Origin: Emydura subglobosa
Taxonomy: Eukaryota; Chordata; Testudines; Chelidae
DNA: 64,000 nt
Assembly (NCBI GenBank): GCA_007922225.1
Contig: ML679956.1
Span: forward strand, 17,891,049-17,955,048
Direction: 5' to 3'
The position numbers were made by a program, and so were the translations under genes. Shown here piece after piece: positions 58,201 through 62,407 of the stretch (the stretch's first letter is position 1; every line of letters begins with the position of its first letter). The notes under the pieces are model-generated. The model had not been told where the DNA came from. It made no database searches and worked only from the letters and a program-made list of their open reading frames with translations.

Positions 58201-60086
58201 GTGGCAGTGGAGGCACAGCTGTTTTGATCGGAGTACAAACCCACCTGAAACAGGTGAATATGTACGTGGCACAACTCAGCTGTGCTTTTGCTGCCACTAC
58301 CAGCGCTAACATGGCTACTCTGCTGTTGATACTCACGCTAGTTTGATGAGAGGTAGTGCAGGTATGTATACATAAGAAGGGGACTCTCAGCCTAACTCGT
58401 AGTCTTAGATAAATCTGAGTCTCAAACTTCAGTCAAATGACATTTTCATGTTCCCATTTTACTTAAACCCTGATCCTACAGTGGAAGCTGAGTGGGCACA
58501 ACAGTCTATCTGCACAGTTCTTATTTTGGGATCGAGGTCATAGAAAGCTTTTATTTAGGCCTCTATCACACAAACTTTTAAACATATACATAATTTTTCA
58601 TGTGAGTTGTCCTGTTTGAAGCCAAATAGGATTATCCATGTTAGTAAATCTATGCATATGTTTACAAGATTATACCATGAAGGCTCGAGTTGTAAACTCT
58701 TTGGGTCAGAAATTGTGTTTTAACTATGTGTTTGCATAGAGACTGGGAGAATGGAGCTCCAATTCTGCTTCGGGTGTCTAGGTCTTACCATAAGATAATA
58801 ATTGATATAAAAATGTAACTTAAAGTACCTGATCATAGTATTTACTGCAAGATCACAGAGAGTGCCTTGCACCTGACATAGTTATTTAAACCATGGAAAG
58901 TGAATATTGTATACCAAATAAAAATGATGGCATTTTATATCCACCTTGTACAGATTTAAATAACTACACAGGACACTAAAAATGGGGACTAATGCCCAAA
59001 ATATCTGCTTTTGGCTTATTAGAATTTAAAGCCTAATCCTCCATTTCCCACACATCCAAATGCATACTAAAGGGATGGATACTAAATGGATACTAGAATT
59101 GAATCATTATTTTATGGGTTTTGTATTCAAAGTATTGCTGAAGTGGCAGTTTACATAATTGACCCGAGAGGCAAAGTTTCTTTATTTTAAATATTTCTAC
59201 GTTATCACAGATGCTCTTCAAGTGTTACCTGACAATTATTATAAATCAGTATGCTTTATTAAACTATTGCTTTATATATGTTAAAATTAGGCCCTGAATG
59301 TCTATGCTAAATACCGGAATTTTAGCAAATATTTTAAATAGTGTTTGAAATTATTCATGCATTAGCTGGCTGGGATTTATTTCTATTACTATGCATGTCC
59401 ATTGTCTGTAGGATTGTAAGGGCCGGATTTTAATCTCACACCAATTGTACATAGGTACAACTACAGTGATGTTAATGTAGTTATTCTTGATTTACACCTC
59501 TGTGAGATTATAATCTGTAAGAAATTTTTAAAAAATCGAATTCAGTATACATTGTATCTGTATATGTAATGTTACAATATACATAAACTCACACTTATGG
59601 TGTTTTAACAAAATTTAACTTCCAAACAAAATAATATTTTATATCTTCTGTAGGTGCTGTTTGATCATATGGGATGTCTGAAGAAGTATGAAACTGTGCA
59701 AGATATTCTGAAGGAATTCTTTGATTTACGATTAAATTATTATAGTTTGCGCAAAGAGTGGCTTGTAGGAATGTTGGGAGCAGAATCTACCAAGCTCAAC
59801 AATCAAGCTCGCTTCATCCTAGAGAAGATACAGGGAAAAATTACCATAGGTAAGAAGAAAAACTATAGAACTTAAAAGTTAGAACTGATAAATGTAGAAA
59901 AAAACATTTCTAGAAGTAATTTAGCTCAATAGAATATATAGACAAAAGGGCATCAATTTTCTTGACCCAAACTTTTTTTTATCTCCTCACATAGAGAATA
60001 GGTCAAAGAGAGATTTGATTCAAATGTTAGTCCAGAGAGGTTTTGAATCTGACCCAGTGAAAGCCTGGAAGGAAGCGCAAGAAAAG
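16064..60086 (+). CDS. TOP2B: DNA topoisomerase II beta, exons 2-25 (partial gene, spliced)
   Basis: TOP2B is the nuclear, ATP-dependent type IIA topoisomerase. It passes one DNA duplex through a transient double-strand break in another and acts in transcription and neuronal differentiation. Twenty-four exons join in perfect phase (3285 bp, about 1095 codons). In order along the joined protein are: the GHKL ATPase with N-box NAADNK and G1 box NNGKG (residues about 85-120), the [12 protein letters not shown] loop (about 158-166), the QTK loop of the transducer (exon 10), TOPRIM with EGDSAK (exon 12) and DQDQDG (exons 13/14), the winged helix with RKV and the RY active site (exons 19-20), and [11 protein letters not shown] (exon 21). 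Paralogue-specific residues match TOP2B as remembered, not TOP2A. Exon 1, with the start codon, and the exons after KEAQEK (C-terminal domain and tail) are outside the window. Splice sites are AG acceptors and GT donors except two GC donors. The gene appears intact. Confidence 0.97.
16929..17019 (+). CDS. TOP2B: TOP2B exon 3 (ATPase domain)
   Basis: This 91-bp exon begins in phase 0 after atatgtag and ends one base into a Val codon before gtaagt. It encodes [20 protein letters not shown] and then [10 protein letters not shown]. The Glu of FDEIL is the expected general base of the GHKL ATPase, and the N-box continues in exon 4. Human TOP2B as remembered has FMW where this has LMW. Confidence 0.96.
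17561..17628. repeat. short inverted repeat
   Basis: GTGAAATTCTGG at 17561-17572 is matched exactly in reverse complement by CCAGAATTTCAC at 17617-17628. The spacing suits a small foldback element or the core of an old MITE. Confidence 0.7.
18838..18945 (+). repeat. L2/CORE-SINE-type 3' tail (tentative)
   Basis: TGTGTTTGTACAATGCC, ATCACAGTGGGACCTTGG and a run of AAATAAATAATAATA follow the same order as the tail at 12590. It is plausibly the same ancient family. Confidence 0.4.
19423..19486 (+). CDS. TOP2B: TOP2B exon 4 (ATPase N-box)
   Basis: This 64-bp exon follows ttttttcgtag and precedes gtaagt. With the G from exon 3 it encodes [20 protein letters not shown] and the start of DP. The Asn of NAADN is the Mg-ATP-binding N-box residue of GHKL ATPases. 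The last two bases, CC, complete a Pro codon with exon 5. Confidence 0.96.
19487..20417. other. TOP2B intron 4
   Basis: This is a GT-AG intron of 931 bp. Apart from the dinucleotide repeat at 19937-19979, nothing recognisable is seen. Confidence 0.8.
19937..19979 (+). repeat. compound TG/TA microsatellite
   Basis: A short (TG)n tract runs into TATG and then (TA)n of about 11 units inside intron 4. Confidence 0.9.
20418..20563 (+). CDS. TOP2B: TOP2B exon 5 (ATPase G1 box)
   Basis: This 146-bp exon follows atttgcag. It encodes [20 protein letters not shown], then [15 protein letters not shown] and [19 protein letters not shown] is the G1 adenine-contact motif. The exon ends in ACAG directly before GCAAG, so its donor is GC rather than GT. 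The next exon resumes with the two bases needed to finish a Gly codon, which fixes this junction. Confidence 0.96.
20561..20568 (+). other. TOP2B: non-canonical GC donor of TOP2B intron 5
   Basis: The junction reads CAG, then GCAAG at 20564-20568. The reading frame (VTG then GRNGYG) demands this boundary, and no GT lies at a compatible position. Apart from the C it is an ideal donor match, as is usual for GC-AG introns, which are spliced by the major U2 spliceosome and are often linked to alternative splicing. Intron 5 spans 20564-22216. Confidence 0.85.
20564..22216. other. TOP2B intron 5 (GC-AG)
   Basis: This 1653-bp intron has a GC donor and a GTTGTTCCAG acceptor. It is AT-rich. No repeat was recognised. 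Confidence 0.8.
22217..22314 (+). CDS. TOP2B: TOP2B exon 6 (ATP-binding G2 loop)
   Basis: This 98-bp exon follows gttgttccag and precedes gtatgc. Joined to exon 5 it encodes [20 protein letters not shown], then [22 protein letters not shown] is the glycine-rich lid that holds the ATP phosphates. [10 protein letters not shown] is a beta-type sequence; TOP2A differs here. The exon ends in phase 0. Confidence 0.97.
22315..23423. other. TOP2B intron 6
   Basis: This is a GT-AG intron of 1109 bp with no recognised element. Minus-strand reading frames near 22576-22873 have no known domain. Confidence 0.75.
23424..23636 (+). CDS. TOP2B: TOP2B exon 7 (ATPase to transducer)
   Basis: This exon has 71 codons, phase 0 at both ends, between tttccaaag and gtaaga. 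It encodes [20 protein letters not shown], followed by [19 protein letters not shown] and [25 protein letters not shown] and ACKGVKV-type residues mark it as the beta paralogue. It completes the GHKL fold. Confidence 0.97.
23718..23891 (+). CDS. TOP2B: TOP2B exon 8 (transducer domain)
   Basis: This exon has 58 codons in phase 0. It is separated from exon 7 by an 81-bp intron and ends before gtgagt. It encodes [20 protein letters not shown], then [20 protein letters not shown] and [18 protein letters not shown]. This is the first part of the transducer, which passes ATP-binding signals to the DNA gate. The 10.7-kb intron 8 follows. Confidence 0.97.
24315..24630 (-). mobile_element. hAT-like remnant (one end visible)
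   Basis: The right edge, read on the minus strand, is CTAGTGGATCTCAACCAGGG, resembling the CAGTGGTTCTCAACC ends of hAT elements. The left boundary is unclear and no target duplication was found. Confidence 0.35.
26646..26906. mobile_element. PIF/Harbinger-type MITE
   Basis: The left end is GGCCATGTCTACG and the inverted right end is GGCCTGGTCTACAC. The sequence next to the element is TTA on the left and TCA on the right, close to the TWA target used by Harbinger elements. The 261-bp interior contains the foldback pair CGACGGAAAA/CCGTCGACGTAG and no coding capacity. Confidence 0.65.
26982..27328. repeat. foldback element with AATTATAAC...CCTGTAATT arms
   Basis: The segment 27020-27066 (CCTGTAATTATC ... 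AATAGTTACCC) matches 27270-27315 in reverse complement at most positions. The outer arms AATTATAACACTTACC (from 26982) and its partner ending 27328 also pair. The left arm has an extra insertion of about 23 bp. The 200-bp interior is unique. It could be a MITE or paired terminal repeats of a DIRS-like element; I cannot decide. Confidence 0.65.
27545..27650 (+). mobile_element. CR1 LINE, extreme 3' end
   Basis: The sequence GTGCAGGGGACTGGACTAG, then AAGACCTCTCGAGGTCCCTT and CTATGATTCTATGAA is the classic CR1 3' terminus in plus orientation. Confidence 0.85.
27944..28252. repeat. long foldback element (about 310 bp)
   Basis: The two halves are inverted copies centred near 28098. For example, GTGATTCCCATCATAAGGAG and ACACACTCTC on the left pair with the complement of GAGTATGTCTCCTTAAGC and GGGATTCACACC on the right. 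Similarly GCACAAGCAGTGGGGAGGGG pairs with CCCTCCCGCTGCTTGTACC. There is no coding capacity. It is probably a MITE of unknown superfamily. Confidence 0.7.
28985..29035 (+). repeat. L2/CORE-SINE-type tail fragment (tentative)
   Basis: GTTAGATTATAAACTCTTTG and AGGGAGGGACCTTGAT resemble the start of the tails at 12590 and 58690. The fragment is very short. Confidence 0.3.
31388..31620. mobile_element. Penelope-like element terminal repeats in inverted arrangement
   Basis: The left arm (31388-31470) reads CAGAGAGACAAGGTGGGTG, CTTTTATTGGACCAACTTC and GACAAGCTTTTGAGCCACAC. The right arm (31484-31570) is its inverted copy, with GGCTCAAAAGCTTGTCTCTC, TTGGTCCAATAAAAG and CCACCCTGTCTCTCTG. It is followed by ATCAACGCGGCTACAACTAC. 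I recall this sequence as the terminal repeat of vertebrate Penelope-like retroelements. Head-to-head partial repeats fit that class. No reverse transcriptase or GIY-YIG endonuclease is present here. Confidence 0.6.
32070..32490 (+). pseudogene. DIRS-type reverse transcriptase relic
   Basis: Across frame changes one reads [17 protein letters not shown] near 32158, [13 protein letters not shown] near 32254, and [20 protein letters not shown] near 32335. The last is the RT motif with the catalytic Asp in DLQDAYLHV. The same order of blocks occurs in DIRS reverse transcriptases. Later RT motifs are lost. It is old and broken. Confidence 0.55.
32797..32858 (+). repeat. AT-rich repeat with duplicated 18-mer
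   Basis: TTTAGGATATAAGATATAT occurs twice (about 32797 and 32839), separated by a TATA dinucleotide run. Confidence 0.8.
34606..34707 (+). CDS. TOP2B: TOP2B exon 9 (transducer domain)
   Basis: This exon has 34 codons and follows a long polypyrimidine tract ending in cattaag. It encodes [20 protein letters not shown], then [14 protein letters not shown]. It ends TTTCAG directly before GCAAGT, a second GC donor in this gene. The next exon begins with Val-Lys-Asn-His in phase 0. Confidence 0.96.
34705..34713 (+). other. TOP2B: non-canonical GC donor of TOP2B intron 9
   Basis: CAG is followed by GCAAGT at 34708-34713. Intron 9 is only 98 bp (34708-34805) and ends ttcaacag. Protein continuity (KPFQ then VKNH) fixes the boundary. 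Apart from the C at +2 the donor matches consensus. It is the second GC-AG intron in the gene. Confidence 0.85.
34806..34943 (+). CDS. TOP2B: TOP2B exon 10 (QTK loop)
   Basis: This exon has 46 codons, phase 0 at both ends, and is followed by gtaagt. It encodes [19 protein letters not shown], then [18 protein letters not shown] and QLSEKFFKA. The QTK lysine reaches the ATP gamma-phosphate in the N-gate dimer. A Val replaces the human Ile in WVFVN. The residues are otherwise those remembered for TOP2B. Confidence 0.97.
34944..37019. other. TOP2B intron 10
   Basis: This is a GT-AG intron of about 2.1 kb. Its only recognised element is the foldback at 36481-36634. The overlapping reading frames at 35005-35413 on both strands show no known domain. 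Confidence 0.75.
36481..36634. repeat. short foldback MITE-like element
   Basis: CCAATTCTCATTTACGCTCA and GGCCGTTTTATACC on the left pair with the complement of GGTATAAAGTGGCC and TTAGTATAAATAGAATCAGG on the right. The arms are about 35 bp around an interior of 85 bp. Part of the interior also folds (TGGGATCTT against AATGTAGCTCATTCCCA). Confidence 0.65.
37020..37158 (+). CDS. TOP2B: TOP2B exon 11 (ATPase-TOPRIM linker)
   Basis: This 139-bp exon follows tttatag and ends one base into a Gly codon before gtaaga. It encodes [20 protein letters not shown], then [20 protein letters not shown] and DDANDAG. This is the long helix and linker joining the transducer to the DNA-cleavage core. Confidence 0.97.
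37159..38956. other. TOP2B intron 11
   Basis: This is a GT-AG intron of 1.8 kb holding the foldback at 37908-38140. Reading frames at 38179-38382 and 38616-38956 show no recognisable protein. Confidence 0.75.
37908..38140. mobile_element. MITE with GTATGTCTAC inverted ends
   Basis: The element opens GTATGTCTACTGCAATTA and closes with the complement of GTATGTCTACATTGCAATTA. Internal arms also pair (TTTAATTGCAGTATAGACG in the middle; GAGCCTGA near both halves). It is 233 bp, non-coding, in intron 11. The superfamily is not determined. Confidence 0.75.
38957..39114 (+). CDS. TOP2B: TOP2B exon 12 (TOPRIM, catalytic Glu)
   Basis: This 158-bp exon follows cctccctag and precedes gtaagc. It encodes [20 protein letters not shown], then [19 protein letters not shown] and [14 protein letters not shown]. 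The codon of the EGDSAK Glu (38995-38997) is the first metal ligand of TOPRIM, and this region also binds etoposide-type drugs in the human enzyme. The exon ends in phase 0. Confidence 0.97.
39544..39669 (+). CDS. TOP2B: TOP2B exon 13 (TOPRIM, first catalytic Asp)
   Basis: This exon has 42 codons in phase 0, between ttacacag and gtcagt. It encodes [20 protein letters not shown], then [19 protein letters not shown] and TDQ. The Asp at 39664-39666 is the first residue of the DxDxD metal site. The other Asp residues lie 8.5 kb away in exon 14, so intron 13 cuts through the catalytic motif. Confidence 0.97.
40235..40640 (+). repeat. MIR/CORE-SINE-like ancient SINE, interrupted
   Basis: The first part reads AAGCACTTTACAAACAATCC and TTATCCCCATTTTACAGATG, then GAAACTGAGGGG. 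The second reads GATTTGCCAAAGGCCATGCA, then GGGATTAGAATTCAGGAATG. These match the order of MIR-family SINEs as remembered. About 150 bp of unrelated sequence separates the halves, perhaps a later insertion. Confidence 0.6.
41430..41640 (+). repeat. left inverted terminal repeat of the DIRS element
   Basis: GTGTCCCTATGGGTGCTTCA, TTTAATCAGAGATATCTCAT, ACATGTGTTACTCAG and TTCAGTTCCTTCTC each reappear in reverse complement, in mirrored order, between 47790 and 47606. Confidence 0.85.
41836..42262 (+). mobile_element. CR1 LINE 3' fragment nested in the DIRS element
   Basis: This 5'-truncated CR1 in plus orientation begins near ATATGACTTATTCGGAGAGG. It includes [20 protein letters not shown] and [19 protein letters not shown], and ends TTCTATAATTCTATGATT. 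DIRS Gag sequence resumes directly after (CTAGAGCCAGAAAAAAC, comparable to AAAGCCAGAGCCAGGAG near 62920), so it inserted after the DIRS. Confidence 0.85.
43069..43238. mobile_element. small hAT MITE nested in the DIRS element
   Basis: The left end is CAGTGGTTCTCAACC and the right end in reverse complement is CAGTGGTTCTTAACC. The flanking octamers CTAGAGAG (43061-43068) and CTGTAGAG (43239-43246) agree at 6 of 8 positions, an aged 8-bp target duplication. The element is 170 bp with no coding capacity. Confidence 0.8.
43974..44400 (+). pseudogene. DIRS Gag-like protein, C-terminal relic
   Basis: One frame (with one stop) reads [40 protein letters not shown], then [20 protein letters not shown] and [11 protein letters not shown], followed by [10 protein letters not shown]. 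This block order is typical of vertebrate DIRS Gag proteins. The N-terminal half (from about 42260) is too decayed to read. Confidence 0.7.
44640..45850 (+). pseudogene. DIRS reverse transcriptase / RNase H relic
   Basis: Frame-shifting translation gives [10 protein letters not shown] near 44828, then [15 protein letters not shown] near 45043 and [20 protein letters not shown] near 45116. The catalytic YLDD has become YLDG near 45165, so the polymerase is dead. The frame continues through [20 protein letters not shown] to LGHMAAGAF. RNase H follows in another frame: [13 protein letters not shown] (Asp), LELRTV (Glu), KVMMDN (Asp) from about 45645 to 45820. Confidence 0.8.
46800..47345 (+). 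pseudogene. DIRS tyrosine recombinase relic
   Basis: Broken frames give [20 protein letters not shown], then [20 protein letters not shown] and [17 protein letters not shown] (47060-47225). After a stop comes [12 protein letters not shown] near 47240, a decayed form of the HSTR-type box with the catalytic Arg. [12 protein letters not shown] follows near 47300. The RAATW box and its order identify a DIRS tyrosine recombinase, the enzyme that integrates the circular DNA. Confidence 0.75.
47466..47566 (+). repeat. DIRS internal complementary region
   Basis: The segment runs GAGCATCCATAGGGACACTA, then TTTGAAGAAAAAG, which is complementary to the extreme left end. It continues GGTTCTTTGAGATGTGTCTC and CCTGTGGGTGCTCC, complementary to the extreme right end. 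This back-to-back copy of both termini is the template for rebuilding ends in DIRS replication. Confidence 0.8.
47606..47806 (-). repeat. right inverted terminal repeat of the DIRS element
   Basis: GAGAAGGAACTGAGGG, GCTGAGTAACATACATGTG, TGATCAAAGTCACAAGG and GAGCACCCATAGGGACACAC are reverse complements of blocks in the left repeat, in mirrored order. The outer edge is near ATCTCAAAGAA at about 47806. Confidence 0.8.
48178..48288 (+). CDS. TOP2B: TOP2B exon 14 (TOPRIM DxD)
   Basis: This exon has 37 codons, phase 0, between catatttag and gtacag. It encodes [20 protein letters not shown], then [17 protein letters not shown]. The two Asp codons at 48178 and 48184 complete the metal-binding DxDxD begun in exon 13. 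Confidence 0.97.
48390..48495 (+). CDS. TOP2B: TOP2B exon 15 (core domain)
   Basis: This 106-bp exon follows gtttttaag and ends one base into a Gly codon. Its donor, gtttgt, is weaker than the others in the gene. It encodes [19 protein letters not shown], then [23 protein letters not shown] and KHMEN are beta-type residues. KYYKGLGT links TOPRIM to the winged helix. Confidence 0.96.
48679..48788 (+). CDS. TOP2B: TOP2B exon 16 (core domain)
   Basis: This 110-bp exon follows tcatgcag and precedes gtaagg. It encodes [20 protein letters not shown], then [17 protein letters not shown]. The GLGTS turn is conserved in type IIA enzymes. The exon ends in phase 0. Confidence 0.97.
48789..50623. other. 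TOP2B intron 16
   Basis: This is a GT-AG intron of 1.8 kb with no recognised repeat. A reading frame at 49135-49323 has no known domain. Confidence 0.75.
50624..50716 (+). CDS. TOP2B: TOP2B exon 17 (core domain)
   Basis: This exon has 31 codons, phase 0, between atttgcag and gttagt. It encodes [20 protein letters not shown], then [11 protein letters not shown]. The [11 protein letters not shown] stretch is the beta form. Confidence 0.97.
50813..50927 (+). CDS. TOP2B: TOP2B exon 18 (start of winged helix)
   Basis: This 115-bp exon follows ttcttttag and ends one base into a Gly codon before gtaagt. It encodes [20 protein letters not shown], then [30 protein letters not shown] differs from the remembered TOP2A sequence and fits TOP2B. 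Confidence 0.97.
50928..53144. other. TOP2B intron 18
   Basis: This is a GT-AG intron of 2.2 kb. The 129-codon reading frame at 51309-51698 has no recognisable motif and is probably chance or repeat-derived. Nothing else is supported. Confidence 0.75.
53145..53266 (+). CDS. TOP2B: TOP2B exon 19 (winged helix)
   Basis: This 122-bp exon follows gtacacag and precedes gtgagt. It encodes [20 protein letters not shown], then [20 protein letters not shown] and E. The segment is the DNA-contacting winged helix. VLYTC replaces the VLFTC remembered for human. The exon ends in phase 0. Confidence 0.97.
53267..54180. other. TOP2B intron 19
   Basis: This is a GT-AG intron of 914 bp with no recognised feature. 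Confidence 0.8.
54181..54329 (+). CDS. TOP2B: TOP2B exon 20 (active-site tyrosine)
   Basis: This 149-bp exon follows ttctttcag and precedes gtaaac. It encodes [20 protein letters not shown], then [19 protein letters not shown] and [10 protein letters not shown]. The catalytic Tyr codon is TAC at 54310-54312, preceded by the conserved Arg. It becomes covalently joined to the 5' DNA end. It corresponds to human Tyr821 (beta-1 numbering). Confidence 0.97.
54330..55803. other. TOP2B intron 20
   Basis: This is a GT-AG intron of 1.5 kb. A degenerate CR1 3' end may lie at 54594-54650 on the minus strand; the rest is unrecognised. Confidence 0.8.
54594..54650 (-). mobile_element. degenerate CR1 3' end (tentative)
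   Basis: GAATCATAAGGTTAGAGATT and GATCATCTAGTCCAATTG resemble the antisense CR1 terminus seen intact at 60264 (AATCATAGAAGATT, CACCTAGTCCAATGCC). Confidence 0.4.
55804..56035 (+). CDS. TOP2B: TOP2B exon 21 (tower domain)
   Basis: This 232-bp exon, the longest here, lies between tttttcaaag and gtaatg. It completes a Ser codon from exon 20 and encodes [20 protein letters not shown], then [18 protein letters not shown] and [19 protein letters not shown]. The Ile of GAEGIGTGW is the residue that intercalates into and bends the gate DNA. The exon ends in phase 0. Confidence 0.97.
56036..56716. other. TOP2B intron 21
   Basis: This is a GT-AG intron of 681 bp with no recognised feature. Overlapping short reading frames are not conserved in any way I can see. 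Confidence 0.8.
56717..56851 (+). CDS. TOP2B: TOP2B exon 22 (tower domain)
   Basis: This exon has 45 codons, phase 0, between acttgcag and gttagt. It encodes [20 protein letters not shown], then [19 protein letters not shown] and [18 protein letters not shown] is a beta-type sequence. Confidence 0.97.
56852..57368. other. TOP2B intron 22
   Basis: This is a GT-AG intron of 517 bp. Open frames on both strands at 56942-57288 are unrecognised and may come from an old repeat. Confidence 0.75.
57369..57569 (+). CDS. TOP2B: TOP2B exon 23 (tower / C-gate)
   Basis: This exon has 67 codons, phase 0, between gttgtag and gtaact. It encodes [20 protein letters not shown], then [19 protein letters not shown] and [30 protein letters not shown] is the beta form. 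Confidence 0.97.
58085..58412. repeat. long foldback element centred on a perfect palindrome
   Basis: The centre is CACCTG-AAA-CAGGTG (58242-58256). Arms of about 160 bp extend to 58085 and 58412. TAGCATTGGTAGTGGCAG on the left pairs with the complement of CTGCCACTACCAGCGCTA on the right. CTACACTATGAGCTAGG near the left edge pairs with CCTAACTCGTAGTCTTAG near the right edge. It is non-coding and most likely an aged MITE. If transcribed within TOP2B RNA it could form a long hairpin. Confidence 0.75.
58690..58807 (+). repeat. L2/CORE-SINE-type 3' tail (tentative)
   Basis: TTGTAAACTCTTTGGGTCAG, TATGTGTTTGCATAG, CCAATTCTGCTTCGGG and TAGGTCTTACCATAAGATAA follow the same block order as the tail at 12590. 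Confidence 0.4.
59654..59849 (+). CDS. TOP2B: TOP2B exon 24 (C-gate coiled coil)
   Basis: This 196-bp exon lies between cttctgtag and gtaaga. It encodes [19 protein letters not shown], then [20 protein letters not shown] and [19 protein letters not shown]. This is part of the C-gate helices. [11 protein letters not shown] differs at two positions from the human RLSYYGLRKEW as remembered. It ends one base into a Glu codon. Confidence 0.97.
59995..60086 (+). CDS. TOP2B: TOP2B exon 25 (C-gate)
   Basis: This 92-bp exon lies between ctcacatag and gtaatg. It encodes [20 protein letters not shown], then [11 protein letters not shown]. It is the last exon in the window. The next expected segment (acidic AAEEDE-type residues, then the C-terminal domain) is not found between 60087 and 64000. 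It ends in phase 0. Confidence 0.96.
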
Positions 60087-60263
60087 GTAATGATCTGAGG
60101 CCATCTCGATTCTTTGCAGATTAAATAATGTGGTATTTGTAGGGGAGAGAGGTAGAAATTGTTTTATAGTTATGGATAAGATTTATTATTCTTGTGTGGA
60201 ATTGTGAAATTTTTAATAGATTAATGTTAAGAACTATAAACCTCTGTGTAATTTAAATGGTTA

Positions 60264-62407
60264 TAGAATCATAGAAGATTAGTGTTGGAAGGGAACTCAG
60301 GAGGTCACCTAGTCCAATGCCCTGCTCAAAGCAGGACCAACACCAACTAAATCATCCCAGCCAGGGCTTTGTCAAGCCGGGCCTAGTGAAAAAGTTTTTC
60401 CTAATATCCAACCTAGACCTCTCCCCCACTGCAACTTGAGACCATTGCTCTTTGTCCTGTCACCTACCACCACTAGCTCCATCCTCTCTGGAACCCCCCC
60501 TGTTCAGGTAGTTGAAGGCTGCTATCAAATTCCCCCTCACTCTTCTCTTCTGCAGACTAAATAAGCCCAGTTCCCTCAGCCTCTTCTCAAAAGTCATGTG
60601 CCCCAGCCCCTAATCATTTTCATTGCCCTCTGCTGGACACTCTCTATTTTGTCCACATCCTTTCTGTAGTGGGGGGCCCAAAACTGGACACAATACTCCA
60701 GATGTGGCCTCACCAGTGCCAAATAGAGGGGAATAATAACTTCCCTCAGTCTGCTGGCAGTGCTCCTACTAATGCAGTGCAATATGTTGTTAGCCTTCTT
60801 GGCAGCATGGGCACAGTGTTGACTTATATCCGGTTTCTTGTCCACTGTAACCCCCACGTCCTTTTCTACAGAACTGCTGCTTAGCCAGTGTAGGTCCCCC
60901 AATCTGTAGTAGTTCATGGGATTCCTCAATCTTAAACGCAGGACTCTGCATTTGTCCTTGTTGAACCTCCTGAGATTTCTTTTGGCCCAATCTTCCAATT
61001 TATCTGGGTCATTCTGTATCCTGTCCGTACCATCCAGTGTGGTGTCATCCCCAGCTTAGTGTCATCTGCGAACTAGCTGAGGGTGCAATACGTCCCATTA
61101 TCCAGATCATTAATGAATATGTTGAACAAAACCAGCCTCAACCGAGCACCAACCCCTGGGGCACTTTGCTTGATACCGGCTGCCAACTAGACATCGAGCC
61201 GTTGATCATTACCTATTGAGCCCGATGATCTATCCACCTCATAGTTCATTCATCCAACTCATACTGCTTTAATTTGCTGGCAAGAATACTGTGGGAGACC
61301 GTATCAAAAGTTTTGCTAAAGTCAAGGTATATCACGTCCACCACTTTCCCCACATCCACAAAACCAGTTATCTCATCATAGAAGGCAATTGAGTTCGTCA
61401 GGCATGATTTGCCCTTGGTGAATCCATGCTGACTCTTCCTGATCACCTTCCTCTCCTCCAGGTGCTTCAAAATGAATTCCTTGAGGACCTGCTCTATGCT
61501 TTTTCCAGAGACTGATGTGAGGCCAATTGGTCTGTAGTTCCCCGGATCCTCCTCCTTCCCTTTTTTAAAGATGGGCACTATATTGGCTTTGTTTCAAATG
61601 TCCAGGACCTCCCCCGATTGCCACGGGTTTTGAGAGATAATGGCCAATGGCTTTGCAATCACATCAGCCAACTCCCTCAGCACTCTTGGATGCATTGCAT
61701 CCGACCCCATGGACTTCTGCATGTCCTGAACCTGTTCTTTCACCACTGAGGCAGCTCACCTCCTTCCCATACTGTACTGGCCAGTGTAGTAGTCTGGGAG
61801 CTGACCTTGTCTGTGAAGATAGAGGCAAAAAAAACATTGAGTACTTCAGCTTTCTCCACATTAACTGTCACTAGGTTGCCTCCCCCAGTTAGTAAGGGGC
61901 CCACACTTTCCCAGACCACCTTCTTGTTGCTAACATACATGTAGAAACCCTTCTTTTTACCCTTCATATGTCTTGCTAGCTGCAACTCCAATTGTGCTTT
62001 GGCCTTCCTGATTTCACCTATGTATGCTCGAGCAGTATTTTTATATTCCTCCTTAGTCATCTTTCTAAGCTTCCACTTCTTGTAAGCTTCCTTTTTGTGT
62101 TTAAGCTCACAGACTATTTCTCTGTTAAGCCAAGCTGGTCGCCTGCCATATTTGCTATTGTTTCTGTACACTGGGTTGGTTTGTTCCTGTGCCCTCAAAA
62201 AGATTTCTTTAAAATACAGCCAGCTCTCCTGGATTCCTTTCCCCCTCATATTAGCCTCCCAGGGATCCTGCCCATCAGTTCCCTGAGAGAGTCAAAGTCT
62301 GCTTTTCTGAAGTCAAGGGTCCGTATTCTGCTACTCTCCTTTCTTCCTTTTGTCAGGATTTTGAACTCAGTCATCTCATGGTCACTGCCGCCCAGGCTGC
62401 CATCCAC
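60264..62407 (-). mobile_element. CR1 LINE, antisense, 5' part not present
   Basis: The 3' terminus on the minus strand (complement of ATAGAATCATAGAAGATTAG) is at 60264. ORF2 then runs leftward from about 62400: a post-endonuclease linker, reverse transcriptase, and the C-terminal end. The endonuclease is missing because the element stops at a junction with DIRS sequence at about 62408. Orientation is opposite to TOP2B. Confidence 0.9.
60594..62400 (-). pseudogene. CR1 ORF2 reverse transcriptase, broken
   Basis: The recognisable order on the minus strand starts with [13 protein letters not shown] near 62390. RRPAWLNREIVCELKHKKEA is near 62120 and FFASIFTDKVSS near 61810. MPIFKKGKEEDPGNYRPIGL, SQHGFTKGKSCLTN and VDVIYLDFSKTFDTVSH lie in 61578-61246. 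PVSSKVPQGLVLG is near 61165 and the catalytic FADDTKLG near 61065. DWAKRNLRRFNKDKCRVLRL follows near 60990. Stops and frameshifts separate the blocks, so it is inactive. CR1 ORF2 normally also has an upstream endonuclease. Confidence 0.88.

Larger units (their letters stand above)
57570..59653. other. TOP2B intron 23
   Basis: This is a GT-AG intron of 2.1 kb containing the long foldback at 58085-58412 and an L2/CORE-SINE-type tail at 58690-58807. The remainder is AT-rich and unrecognised. Confidence 0.8.

Noticed and set aside
16064..60086. Assignment to TOP2A instead of TOP2B
   Set aside because: Several exons (6, 7, 15, 17, 18, 22, 23) carry residues remembered for TOP2B and different in TOP2A.
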